The notes under the pieces: generated by a model
Told to the model about the DNA's origin: nothing
The model's input: only the letters and a program-made list of their open reading frames with translations
Databases searched by the model: none
Part shown: in pieces, positions 39,601 to 64,000 of the stretch
Layout: each line of letters begins with the position of its first letter
How positions within the stretch are numbered: the stretch's first letter is position 1
DNA from: Physella acuta
Taxonomy: Eukaryota > Mollusca > Gastropoda > Physidae
Reading direction: 5' to 3'
NCBI RefSeq assembly: GCF_028476545.1
Contig: NW_026732690.1
Coordinates: forward strand, 348,501-412,500
Length of the DNA stretch: 64,000 nucleotides
Translations under genes and position numbers: made by a program

Positions 39601-40616
39601 ACCGAACAGTTCGATTGGTCCTCATCCTCGGACCTGCGGATCGCTGAGTTTCTGACCTGAAGGAAGGTCAACTGTGGGTCTTTGTAGACCTCTTCTTTCA
39701 AATATCTTCTTGACATAGGGGTCGCCAGCCCCTCGATGAAATGGTCCCTCAGCAGGCGTGCATCCATGTCGGGTATTTTGCCCTTTACCGAATCAAAGGC
39801 CCTGTTCATTCGGTGTGAATACTCCATCACACTCTCCGCCATTCTCTGCTTTATACCTACAAACACCGATAGCAGTTGCGATCCCGACCGTCTCTCCCCA
39901 AAGGTCTCCATAATTAGATCCAGCACCTTATCTGGATCTGATTGGATGGTTTTATCGTGGCATTTGACCTCTGCCCTAACCGTCTCTCCTATACTGCCCA
40001 TCAGCAGTCTTAATCTTTCCTCTGGTGACATGTATCTCGAGGCCCAGGCAGCCCTGACCTCTTCACTGAACCTGTTGGTTAAGGTTGGATCACCGTCCCC
40101 GTAAAATTTGTTGATGTGGGACTCACTGGGCAGGACCACAATATGGATCGGCTTTTTGTCCAAATTTTGTCCTGGTCCATCTGGAGGCAAAGGGTCATCT
40201 TCACCGTTGCCTATCTCTGGGCTATCTTTATCTGACTCAGATTGTTGGGCCAGCAGGAGTTTCTGTCCCTTTCCGATATCTAAAATACCACTCCCGCGTC
40301 TGCCACTCACACCAAGGAAAAATGTTGCAGCTATGCAGCAGATAGTGTTGCCCAAAAGGGAGATCATGACACATTTCCAGTGTCCAAGAGTTACATCCAT
40401 ATCTTGGTTGCCATCTTTGCCCAGTATTTGTCCAACAACCCAGTTGGAGATACCAATGCCAATTATCTGGATGCTGGTGGTCAGCCCCATAGCTGTCCCC
40501 AGGGTGGCTGGTGCTACAACTAGGGGTATACTGAGCCACATGCTTGCAGCAGCAAAAGAGCATGTGACACCAAGCCAGAATGATAATGAAAGGTGTCTCA
40601 TCTCTGTTCTTTTCAA
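36612..40616 (-). CDS. Gag-pol-type ORF of the LTR element with an MFS-like N-terminal segment
   Basis: 1334-residue frame. Residues about 1-115 hold hydrophobic segments with LGTAMGLTTSIQIIGIGI and VVGQILG, resembling the last membrane helices of MFSD1-type transporters. Residues about 145-325 are gag-like (HINKFYGDGDP, LLRDHFIEGL). A CCHC knuckle CLSCSQPGHMARYC follows (+ strand about 39322-39365), then a Lys/Glu-rich coiled coil (about 38990-39240). RNase H-type sequence (EIDASSKGLGAVLSQQ, VVYTDNNPLSH) and integrase follow (HxxxH and CxxC in HDRAGHQGQ and CEACVRC; core with MTDVFTKW, HSDQGRAFES and GNGQCERFNRS). A single spliced host transcript joined to gag is the likely source of the N-terminal part. 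Retroelement protein, not a host gene. Confidence 0.85.
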   Translation of the reverse strand: MKRTEMRHLSLSFWLGVTCSFAAASMWLSIPLVVAPATLGTAMGLTTSIQIIGIGISNWVVGQILGKDGNQDMDVTLGHWKCVMISLLGNTICCIAATFFLGVSGRRGSGILDIGKGQKLLLAQQSESDKDSPEIGNGEDDPLPPDGPGQNLDKKPIHIVVLPSESHINKFYGDGDPTLTNRFSEEVRAAWASRYMSPEERLRLLMGSIGETVRAEVKCHDKTIQSDPDKVLDLIMETFGERRSGSQLLSVFVGIKQRMAESVMEYSHRMNRAFDSVKGKIPDMDARLLRDHFIEGLATPMSRRYLKEEVYKDPQLTFLQVRNSAIRRSEDEDQSNCSVDKVSVPEQKRSPPTGTGTMETMMAQLLAHLDKVDQRLERLESRSTAENQGKNGTKQRQVGQPRPAGPSLRWTADGRPICLSCSQPGHMARYCPVKRSPSVRQVKATERRGYGVRNKIGQRMKESPTRLEEKLSDIEKINCEMNFDVKKFQVNNLLAEKNDDKEEIGRLNNEISRLTMKLDRESSCKLKAQEKCSSVECLLSEEENRNFVPGFAKIAAPLHDLRNKMTKKHSKEKKKGKTQLIGELWTEECLNSFKLLKNALTEAPILGYADFDKPFRLEIDASSKGLGAVLSQQQEQGFRVIAYASRALKESEKNMTNYSAMKLELLTLKWAVTEKFRDYLLGAKCVVYTDNNPLSHLKTAKLGSIEQRWAAELALFDLEIKYRPGRSNDNADALSRNPYERPGDEEETLTGICEVRASTDIPHGVQVMQNGQTVVEHISTEPGHMDISDFNCLNHKEIRDAQRTDSGLQPLLKYVQEQKFPGKREREQFGRETKKLLSQWDRLSIKDGVLMRRIHDQIDGTIHQVVVPGQLREEVLRLAHDRAGHQGQDRTHKILRRRCYWPNMEMGVKRHCEACVRCQHAKMPVVKMRQPSGHLLATKPLEIVAMDFTSLEKSSDGTEHVLVMTDVFTKWTVAVPTRDQKAKTVAKVLIEHWFIKYGIPRQLHSDQGRAFESEVINQLCSHYGINKSRTTTFNPKGNGQCERFNRSMHDLLRTLEPEQKKRWPDFLPELVYLYNCTPHATTGFSPHMLLFGREARLPLDLFLRKKESMTGSYTTLEYVNEHMRRIREMYKVVQERLEHEARRREPPVQTKDPPLKLNDRVLLRSHPLGRNKIHDLWGQEIWQVVEMPKIAGGPFKIRPTNHTKPDRWANIAQLKKYWHRQEEHLHIKKPKTIREPETTTEILIPIPEPCHHQQNNSDTHVEDNGNNENPDPPRSRETVDHQISGPRRSLRNRKNTKFFVSNHQFFLGRAGMRTDCSKSYKSELVKAPNEKGWM

Positions 40617-40835
40617 TTTCCTCGATTCTGATTTCAGTTTTCCCTTTTATTTATTTCCTTCAAATAAAAAAAGACCTTTCTTACCGTGTGTGTATGAAAA
40701 TTTTTCCTCGTTCCTCAATTTTCACTGTTCCTGAATGTCCGAATTCACACACACACTAAACACAGTTATGAACTAGGTTGACTATGGGTGCCCTAGCGGC
40801 TGGTCTAATTGAATCACCCTGCTCGCAGCGCCAAA

Positions 40836-41504
40836 TGTGACCGAGCGTAGTTGCATCTTCTGCTCGACAACGCCAAATGTAACGAGTCTATTTGCCTGTA
40901 GTGCCAAATGTTAACGAGTCTAACCACTCATTCTACACAACATCGACCACAGTATAGATACTCGAAGATGCAGGTTCACTATTGATCCTTTTATTACATG
41001 AATCAAAGAAATGCTTCACAATAATATAATGAATCAAAAGAAATGCTTCACAATAATAGTCTGAATCAACTGACCCCCAACAGTCCTCACTAGTCTTCAC
41101 ATAACTGAATGCACATGTCTATCGTCCTTATTAACACAATACGGCTAACCCGTTCAATAACCAACTTGATACTGCCTCACTGACTGACTGACTGATCCCC
41201 TCTCCTGATCTCAGCCGTCGCCTTCCTATATATCCCTTCGTATTCGTAATCGTATTCGGTTCTATCATAGTTATGTTCAATCCGAATATCTCGCCTTCCG
41301 ATTACTACGCAGTTGTCTCATCAGTCCGATCAATAGAACACCTGCACTGTTTCATCAGCCAAGTCGTGTCAAAGTTGACAGCGCTTGTCGTATCCTTCCC
41401 AAAATACTCCGTGGCTTTATGATCGTTATCAGTTGGCTTATCAGTCCAACACCTGCACTATTGCGTTCTTAACAATAGTGACTAGTAACTAGGCCTACCC
41501 TAGT

Positions 41505-41508
<4 letters not shown>
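40836..41508 (-). repeat. 5' LTR (right copy on the + strand)
   Basis: 673 bp, apparently identical to 35732-36404, followed on the right by (TA)n. On the minus strand the element starts at 41508. Confidence 0.93.
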
Positions 41509-41541
<33 letters not shown>

Positions 41542-41543
<2 letters not shown>

Positions 41544-41618
41544 GAGGTGTAGCTGGGGGGGGGGGGGGTGCAAATCTAATGTTTGTTCCCAGTCGCCGGA
41601 AAGGGTCGCTACGTCTCT
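41542..41618. mobile_element. Short CAGAGG-type foldback fragment
   Basis: It begins CAGAGGTGTAGC and ends GTCGCTACGTCTCT, a weak inverted pair resembling the ends of the 33043 and 41929 elements, with a G run and TGCAAATC inside. Probably a small decayed relative. Confidence 0.4.
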
Positions 41619-41928
41619 AAAAAATGGGGGCCCAAAAGAATTTTTTGCGGGGTGGCCCTATTTTTCTAGTTCCGCCACTGCTTAACACGTAAATGAAACC
41701 CAGCATGCCCTTTAGGCATGTGAGGCCATGACAAGAAATAAAAAATATTTTAATCAATAAAAGATCATCCAATACTTAAAATGTTAGTTAAGATGTTTAG
41801 TCCGTGAGATAATGCGTCCTTTAATTAGATCTTTTGTCGGAGACCTTTTGTGTGAGATCCTACCCAGTTTGTATTAGGCTAAAACACCACTCTGTTGACA
41901 AACCCGCTATCGATTAATTGACCCAAAC

Positions 41929-42202
41929 CAGAGGCGTAGCGACCCTTCCCGGCGCCCGGGGACAAACTTTTGATTTGCACCCCCCTCAAGCTTTCGATTT
42001 GCACCCCCCTTAAACTTTCGATTTGCACCCCCCTCAGGATTTCGATTTGCATCCCCCCTCAAACTTTCGATTTGCAGCACCCCCCCCCCCCTCAAGCTTA
42101 CAATTTATTTTTCCAACCCATTTTGGCGCCTTAAGGTCGGCGCCCGGGGATATATGTCCCCCGTCGTCGTCGTCCCCCCCCCCCCCCCACGCAGCCCCTC
42201 TG
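41929..42202. mobile_element. hAT-like element, second copy of the CAGAGGCGTAGCG family
   Basis: The left end CAGAGGCGTAGCGACCC is identical to the copy at 33043. The right end GCAGCCCCTCTG is a more diverged inverted partner. The interior has five or more TTTCGATTTGCACCCCCC-type units (about 24 bp each), GGCGCC words and a GTCGTCGTCGTC stretch. Flanks CCAAAC and CTAAAC give only a weak target duplication. Confidence 0.65.
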
Positions 42203-42820
42203 CTCTAAACCTTACAATAACCCTAGTCTTAATCAGTGATTCTTTCATACTTTCCTCAGGGGTGGGGGGGGGGGGGGGGCTCTGGCAGAAGTATATATTA
42301 TTTTGTATATAAAAGCTATTTTCGTTGTATGCTTCGGGGGTTAGGGCTAAAGTAGGCCTACATAGTAGTCTACATTTTGTTTCATCTTAATTCATGTTCC
42401 TTTCATGCACGATGTAGCTCGCGTAGCATTCTATCTTTTGCCGTGAAGCTTCAACTAGTGCAAACGTTCTTCAAACAAACGCTATGCCTATGCTGGCCTA
42501 TGTCATCTGAAACCTACAGCGGCCCTACTTCTAGACAACAGGATTAGCCTCGTAGGGGCCTTACAAGTCTATACACTTCTTAGAACTCTCATGATGAAAC
42601 ACGGATGCTATGGCTTAGAGATTGCGCAATCGACCAACGTGATCGGTGTTAGGCGCAGGCGATTTTAGAATCATTTTTCGCTTAATTCTGTAACCTAGAT
42701 CTAATTTCTGTTGAGGTTTACTTTACTATAGGCTCTAGGGCCTACTCCGGACAATCGTCTTCCTTATCCTAACTAAACATAACTATCGACTGACTCCTAA
42801 CCTGACCGTTACACACACTA
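42203..42820. other. Intergenic stretch, nothing recognised
   Basis: A G run at about 42258-42280 and otherwise mixed sequence without a gene or a repeat I can name. Confidence 0.5.
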
Positions 42821-43351
42821 CATTCTGGGGGTCTGTTGATTTACTACACCCCATTAAAAATCCAATAGTGACCTCTTTTTAAATACTTTGGTCTATATAA
42901 ATTATAATCCCTTTGCTATAGGCTAGATATATATGCCTATATGGTGTATGATTAGGTGTTTTATGCTCGTTGTTTAGGCTTGCGTACTGTCAGTGTCAAT
43001 GGTTCATTGTGTAAGAGGCGGGGCTAGAGACACGGAGGGGGAACAAGGGGAAGAATCCGAAAACGTACGGACTTAATTTTTTTTTTAAAAGACCGGATAA
43101 CTGATCAATTTTGATACTGTTAGAAACTGTCGCAAATCTAAAACGAGCACAGCAGGAAATAAACAAGACGTCGATCTAGGAATCGAGGTTTTGTAAGTAG
43201 AAATCTATAATAGATCTAGATCTAGTCTCTAGAATCTATGTACTATCATTATGTAAACATCACTGCACTTGTTTCCAATAGTTTCATGTTGTTTCTTGAT
43301 GTAAGACGTGGCATATTAAATTAATTAGTATTGTGTGTAGGGCCTATTGCC

Positions 43352-43900
43352 GGTAATCTATCGTTTTGGGTACGTAAAATCGCCCGCGATTTGTAATGTA
43401 AAAAACAGGTGACTCCTTAAATTTTAATAATTATTTCACATTATGGGGAGGATTTATGTTTTAAAAAATTCAAAAATGTTTCCTTGATTCATTTATGTAC
43501 CTGTTTTTAAACAATTGAATTAAAACTTTCCCGTAATAAATGAAGACTAGCGATGTTTCCAACAGATGCAACCATGCTTATTTACTATAGCAGCCATCTT
43601 GTCTAAGTTTAATTTTTATAAACTTTTAGCGCCAGATTCAGGGGGAAGCCACTCTATTTTACAAATGGCTGCTGTTTACATATTACATAGCAAATCTTGC
43701 TCTCAGACACTGCTGTTTAAAGTTAATTTCTGGCCTATATCGATATATTTAGCCATTGATTTAGGTTTATTATTCATTTATCTATAATATTTGACACAAA
43801 AGTACGACAATATACTTCTATTAAAGCCTTGACAATGAGGTAACGTTTTCGTACATAAATAGCCGCGGGCGATTTTACGTACCCAAAACGATAGATTACC
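43352..43900. mobile_element. 549-bp inverted-end element, copy 1
   Basis: The ends GGTAATCTATCGTTTTGGG and the reverse complement (to 43900) form terminal repeats of over 30 bp including TACGTAAAATCGCC. The flanking 8-bp duplication is CTATTGCC on both sides. The interior is non-coding apart from a 73-residue frame of no clear meaning. GG ends with 8-bp duplications suit Merlin or an atypical hAT. Confidence 0.85.
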
Positions 43901-43945
43901 CTATTGCCGTATTGGGGAAGGTGATTTTTTTAGTTTAAAAAAATA

Positions 43946-44493
43946 GGTAATCTATCGTTTTGGGTACGTAAAATCGCCGGCGGCTATTAATGTACGAAAA
44001 CGTTACCTCATTGTCAAGGCTGTAATAGAAGTATATTGTGATATGTTTATGTCAAATATTATAGATAAATGGATAATAAACCTAAATCAATGGCTAAATA
44101 TTAAATATATCAATATAGGCCAGAAATTAACTTTAAACAGCAGTGTCTGCAAGCAAGATTTGCTATATAAACAGCAGCCATTTGTAAAATAGAGTGACTT
44201 CCGCCTGAATCTTGCGCTTTAAGTCTATAAAAATAAAACTTTTACAAGATGGCTGCTATAGTAAATGAGCATGGTTGCATCTGTTGGAAACATCGCTAGT
44301 CTTCATTTATTACTGAAAAGTTTTAATTCAATTGTTTAAAAACAGGTACATAAATGAAACAAGGAAACATTTTTGTATTTTTAAAACATAAATCCTCCTC
44401 AAAATGTGAAATAATTATTAAAATGTAAGGAGTCACCTGTTTTTCACATTACTAGTCGCGGGCGATTTTACGTACCCAAAACGATAGATTACC
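43946..44493. mobile_element. 548-bp inverted-end element, copy 2, opposite orientation
   Basis: Same family and nearly full-length match to copy 1 in reverse orientation, only 45 bp away. The 8-bp flanking duplication is AAAAAATA (43938-43945 and 44494-44501), different from that of copy 1, so it is an independent insertion. Confidence 0.85.
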
Positions 44494-44814
44494 AAAAAAT
44501 ATTTAGGCCTAATATTTAATATTAGTTTGGTTAGCCTAAGTATTAATAAAGTAGGCTATTAAGTCTAAGTGTAGTGAACTGTAGTGTAGAGAGAAAGTCA
44601 TATTTTTTAAATTTTAAATTAAAATAAATTATTTAAATTAAGAATTTTAATTTTAGGCCAAGGCAGACTACGGCACGGCAGGCTTACTAAAATACTATAC
44701 TATGCCTTACACCGCGTTTACACTTACAACATATAGGCCTATACTAGACTTGACCTACTAAAGTGTTTTCTAAACATGTTACGATTTTATATATGGAACA
44801 TCATTCTGAGTCGC

Positions 44815-44960
44815 AGGGCACAAAACCACGCCCCTTTTTATGTTCTGGGTCAAGTTTTTGTCTTCGCTCGCTGCGCGAAAACATAAAACATGTTCTCAAT
44901 TTTCAGTTGAGTGCGCATGCGTCGAAAAGTAGTAAACGCATCCTAGGTATCAGCTGATTG
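44815..44960 (+). promoter_or_regulatory. Possible promoter of the aminotransferase gene
   Basis: A relatively GC-rich island with CCACGCCCC (44827-44836, GC/KLF-type box), a CGCTCGCTGCGCG patch near 44872, and TGCGCATGCG at 44912-44921, which matches the NRF-1 palindrome common in metazoan housekeeping promoters. It is 2.3 kb upstream of the GFAT start codon, so it would need a non-coding first exon. No transcript evidence; low confidence. Confidence 0.25.
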
Positions 44961-46194
44961 CAAAATCAAATATACTGATCTTAAGTTTTTGAGCACACAA
45001 TTTCATGATTTATAACTTCTGTAGGCCCTGCTAAAAATTAAATTTTTATAATTACTTATTATTTCTTTAATTAAATCCCAAACAGGTTTAATGAAAAAAT
45101 GTAATGTCTAAGGCATTACAATTTTGCATTAAAACCAGTTTAGGTATTAATTATGAAAATAATAATTAATTAAAAAATATAATTTAACCAAATGTATCTC
45201 CAATTTTTCCTTGACCAATATTTTGTGTATAAACATATTTTCAGTTTCCGTCTGACATGAATAAATCAATAGACCCCCAGAATGTACTGGTGGGATCACA
45301 CAATCAACTGACTATAAAAACTGGCAGATAAAAAAGTCAAAGGCTAATTATTTAGGTTTAAAATGGGACATAATTAACATAAAGAAACTAGGGGAGGGGA
45401 GGGGGAATGAGTGTCATAGGCCCTACTCTAAAAACTAGATCCTCTTCTTTTCTTAATAATAGACTAGTTATAACGCGATCTCATTACGTTTAATGAACTT
45501 GGCAGATGCAAGTTTTCGAAGAAATCGGGCCTTTCAGCAAACAAATATTTAGCCCTGTTAATTCGAAGCTGTTTCTGCAGGATAAAGACAAGCAAAGAAG
45601 CTGGAGAAATGGCTACCATGGGGTTGGGGTGGGAAGGGGTGATTCTACTGTGGGATGGGTAATGTCTACAACCCGCGCTATTCTACACAGCATTAAATTT
45701 ATAAAAACTGTCTAGCTCTAGTTGCTGACACTCTAATAAAATTTATAAAATCTTGCATGTTCTCTAATTTTTAGATAATTTATTGTTGAATCACAAGCCC
45801 CGTGGCAACACCATTTTCCTTTTTAAAAAAATAAAGCTGCGTGTCCACTATCTAAGTTTTTTTATACTTTGATTACTCTTTATTTCAATTATCTGGGCCT
45901 TTATCGCAGACGCTCCGGGTCAAAGGTGATGCATGTTTTATAAAATGATCTATAACATGTTTTGTAAGTGTGAGTGCTAAAGTATATATGTTCTTTGGAT
46001 AAAATTGTTCCAGATAAAAATAATTTTTGGCGGGCATTGTGTTCCACAAATTTATAGCATCCATGTCGTAAGTGTAAACGCCGTGTTACAAATACTAAGC
46101 TTACTTTTAAACTTTAATTAACCTAAACTTTAAGTTTAACTGCAGTTGTACTTTCATGGTGATTACATGAATTACAATTGGTTAAATGAGGTGA

Positions 46195-46350
46195 GGAATA
46201 TTGAGGGGAGGGCAGTGTTAGGCCTTCTGATTCCTCTTTGATCTCCTCCCTGCTGGACCATGATGGTCATAATAAAAACATAAGACATAACAAGCCATCT
46301 CTGCTGAGCTGAGATTGAGATCTAAGAACAGACTTCTATGTTACCTGCCA
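46195..46350. repeat. Dispersed repeat, copy 1 of a local pair
   Basis: It shares GATTCCT...CTCCCTGCTGG-CCA-TGGTCATAA with 46783-46935. It may be SINE-like, but no clear Pol III boxes are seen. Confidence 0.45.
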
Positions 46351-46782
46351 AAGGATTAGAAATTTTATGGTGGGTTAAAAACATTCGGGGCAAGCAGTTG
46401 TTTTATTGCCCCTGTAAAGATCTCAATTATTAATTTGCTCCTGAGGCAACAAGAGCCAAATAACAAAAAAATGTTATAACTTTCTGAAAATGCAAGCTAG
46501 TGGACAAATTTAATGTATTCATGTAGATTTAGTTATATCTAACAAATAAAACCATTATGTTTTGTTTTGGTATGAACAATCACTCACACTGTGCAAAAAA
46601 AAAAATCACCAAAATAAAGCTATTCTAAAGTTATAAAAATTGTGTTAAAATGTACAGTGACCAATGCTTGAAAACATGAACAAAGAACAGCATTTAAAAA
46701 GTCATTTGGTTTATTACAAAATGAAGTTTCCTTACATTATGTCCATTTGGAAAAAAAAGTTCACAATATGTTTTTATGTGAG

Positions 46783-46935
46783 TGAGAGATTTTGAGGAAA
46801 GAGCAATGTAATCGATTCCTGTTTCACCTTCTCCCTGCTGGGCCACGTGGGTCATAAATTAAATAAGAAGAATCATCTGCTTCTCTGTTAACAGCAGTGG
46901 TTGTTACCTTAGAATTTGATTAGCAGTTTTATTGT
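46783..46935. repeat. Dispersed repeat, copy 2 of a local pair
   Basis: It carries CGATTCCTGTTTCACCTT, CTCCCTGCTGGGCCACG and GGGTCATAAATTAA in the same order as the copy at 46195, with substantial divergence. Confidence 0.45.
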
Positions 46936-47237
46936 GGGGGTGGGGTGCTGACTGGGTACTAATACCACACTGCTCTTAGTGTCCTGCTTTACCATATTAA
47001 ATAAGTTAGGTTCCTATCCTAGTAAATTTAACTATAATTAACTATATGTAGTATTTATTTCACTTGACCAAGGGCCTAACTTAATAGTTCTCTTATAGGA
47101 ATCTAAAAAATTATAAGGCTGGAGGACCTTATAGTTTTTTAGAAATCCTTTTAGAAATAATTATTTTAAAAAAATAATTGATCTAGAATCTAGAAATTGT
47201 TGTTTTGTTTGAATGATTTATGCCCTATATGTTTCAG

Positions 47238-47298
47238 AGAACTTAATAATAGCTGAAGGACAATATAGGTCTAGGTTCTAGCATAGATCTAGTATATC
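47238..47298 (+). other. Likely 5' UTR part of the first coding exon of GFAT
   Basis: TATATGTTTCAG ends at 47237 and could be a splice acceptor, which would make 47238-47298 the leader directly before the start codon at 47299. No upstream exon can be placed with confidence. Confidence 0.35.
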
Positions 47299-62555
<15,257 letters not shown>

Positions 62556-64000
62556 ATTCCTACCCCTCCAGCCCTTCCTTACCTGTAAGACATAGCTCTC
62601 TTTCTAATCTTCTAGTTAAAGAATGGTGGCTCTACTGAAATTGTGTGGGTGTAAAAGTATTGGCTGTAGTGGCATTTAATTTACCCATTGTTTAGACAAC
62701 ACATTTAGAGTTGTTTCCCCTTTGTAACTACTATATCAAATAGCCTTACGGGTTTCCTCCCCCTGATAAAAGATGCTCACACAAGTTTTTTTTTGTTCGT
62801 CAACTTGTTAAATATATTTGTGTTACTCATTTCTTTTTTGCAGTTTAGTAGGTTCCAAGATTTAACTTTAAGATTCAGCAACTAAAAAATGTTTGCTTAT
62901 TAATACTAACTTTCTGTCCTTATAACTTTATGCTTATGGTACTACTTATAAGCCTAAAAAAATAATTTTGAAAATATATTTGCTAGGTTTTCTGAAATTT
63001 TCTCTACAACAGTTTTTGTGAAGTTTCTTGTAGGACCATTTTTAGTTTTTCAATTTAAGGATATTTTAACAGATAATAACGAACAAATAACGAGGTGGCG
63101 GACAAAAAAAAAGCACATTATGTTCAAAGTTAAAATGAGTTTGGTTTTATTATTTTTTCTAATACTCATGAGTCATAGAATTGTGATGTCCTGCTTGCAT
63201 TAGTTTTGCATTTTTTGGGAGAAAGTTTGTAGTTGTTCATTTAAAATGTTATTAAATTACCTTTTAAGGCTGAGGTGAAATAAATACTTTAAAATAACAT
63301 TGCATGCAACAAATTAAATATTTTCTTTTTAAATTCTCTAATTGCTATTTTTTTACCATTTTCCAGACTGATAGACCTCGCCACCTTCTAAAAACATATA
63401 CAAGCTAATGGTAAAGAGCTGTATTATTAAAAAGCCAAATGTAACATGTAAATGAAACAATTAATCATATAAAAAATGCTAGTTCAAAACAATAATTTAC
63501 TGTGCCACCTGGCAAGATGTGGTTATAAAAACATGCTGTTGCTATTTCCTTTTCTGTTTAAATGTGAAACATTAAACAAAGTAAAAAATATATAAATAGT
63601 TGAAATCTAAACAGTTGGAATTTATGTCACAAGATTTAGCTAGGGCTGTGTAAGAGAAATGTAGTTAGCTGTTACATAAACATGTCGTGCTCAGGTAAGG
63701 TTTTTATTTCTTTGAATCTCAGAAATCTCATGTCACTGTTGCCAGTGTTAATTGTTTTGGATACATTTTATTTATTATATCTGACGTTTATGGATCTGTT
63801 TGTACATGTACTAGTATTCTGATTTAAACATACCAGTACTTAATGATGTTATCTAATTACAATCTCATTTTTTTTTGTATCTTCAACTTATTTACTTTAA
63901 TTATTTAATTGCTTAATGCAACTATGTGCTTTATTATTTACTCTTAAACTTAAATTTTGTTAATTTTATGTACCAGTAGTTAAATTAACTTTATGTATCA
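62556..64000 (+). other. 3' UTR of GFAT and downstream sequence
   Basis: AT-rich with no further coding exon. A candidate poly(A) signal AATAAA is at 63279-63284; other possible sites lie further on (ATTAAA near 63570). Transcript end not determined. Confidence 0.5.

Larger units (their letters stand above)
35732..41508 (-). mobile_element. LTR retrotransposon, Gypsy-type, fossil copy with host-like segments
   Basis: 5777-bp element on the minus strand with 673-bp direct terminal repeats of the TG...CA type. Next to the 3' LTR is a purine tract (AAAAAAAGGCGGCGGTGGA) and next to the 5' LTR a primer-site-like TGGCGCTGCGAGCAGGG; the tRNA is not identified. Parts recognised on the minus strand, in order: an MFS-transporter-like segment, gag-like region, zinc knuckle, a coiled-coil segment, RNase H and integrase. 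The order of RNase H before integrase, and the integrase type, point to Ty3/Gypsy. The LTRs look identical by eye, so the insertion is very young. The set of family parts is not complete; I regard the copy as broken, with about one or two breaks. Flanking (TA)n hides the target duplication. Confidence 0.88.
35606..41680. mobile_element. Older hAT-like element split by the LTR element
   Basis: The left end CAGGGGCGGAACTAC (35606) and right end CTAGTTCCGCCACTG (to 41680) are inverted repeats with one or two mismatches. They are flanked by the same 8 bp, CTTAACAC, at 35598-35605 and 41681-41688. CAG-type ends plus an 8-bp duplication fit hAT. Without the inserted material the element is only a few hundred bases and non-coding. 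Its (AT)n stretch is where the LTR element landed. Confidence 0.75.
42821..45284. mobile_element. Candidate 2.46-kb inverted-repeat element with TA flanks
   Basis: CATTCTGGGGGTCT (42821) recurs as its reverse complement ending at 45284; the pairing extends to 23 bases with one mismatch, and TA lies directly outside each end. That fits a Tc1/mariner-like element. No transposase frame is seen inside. The interior contains two inverted 549-bp elements and a possible promoter, so it could also be a coincidental pair of a dispersed short repeat. Confidence 0.45.

Noticed and set aside
36705-40734. Plus-strand frames of 79-208 residues across the LTR element
   Set aside because: They are antisense shadows of the element's minus-strand reading frame.
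43566-43787. 73-residue plus-strand frame
   Set aside because: It lies inside the 549-bp inverted-end element, is not matched by a conserved frame in the second copy, and has no recognisable domain.
45506-45715. 69-residue frame upstream of GFAT as a possible first exon
   Set aside because: The GFAT start with catalytic Cys2 is at 47299; this frame cannot be joined to it and has no family similarity.

Overview
This is eukaryotic animal DNA: genes are split by GT-AG introns, non-coding DNA is AT-rich, and the intergenic parts are full of tRNA-derived SINEs, short hAT-like and other inverted-repeat elements, Helitrons and one LTR element. The tRNA-headed SINE family, the transposon mix and the animal-type hexosamine enzyme suggest a mollusc, probably a heterobranch snail. 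That placement is inference; no species can be named from the sequence alone.

Region 1 (1-27893, + strand) is the 3' part of one enormous gene. The first visible exon runs from before the window to 23261 without interruption. It holds 13 copies of a 144-residue repeat, a unique acidic spacer, and 35 nearly identical copies of a 143-residue repeat. A 181-base exon and a last 3.9-kb exon follow, ending in a basic Arg/Ser tail. More than 9100 residues are visible and the start is off-window. I do not recognise the family. It looks like a disordered, highly acidic cytoskeletal-type giant protein.

Region 2 (27894-47200) is a gene-poor transposon graveyard. It contains SINE copies, one Helitron copy, several hAT-like elements with clear 8-bp target duplications, a pair of 549-bp elements in inverted orientation, and an LTR retroelement (35732-41508) with apparently identical LTRs. 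The LTR element sits inside an older hAT-like element and its reading frame begins with a segment resembling the end of a host MFS transporter.

Region 3 (47299-62555, + strand) is a complete 19-exon gene for glutamine:fructose-6-phosphate aminotransferase (GFAT/GFPT). It can be assembled to 678 residues with every junction in frame and all key catalytic residues present. Its introns carry tandem repeats built from the edges of its own exons, a 1-kb minisatellite, SINEs and two head-to-tail Helitrons with expanded C-rich modules. The rest (62556-64000) is its 3' UTR and downstream sequence.

The two host genes are on the same strand about 19 kb apart and show no functional link. The most unusual items are the giant repeat exon and its higher-order homogenisation, the GFAT exon-edge repeats, the chimeric LTR element, the 1.1-kb palindrome, and the tandem Helitrons.
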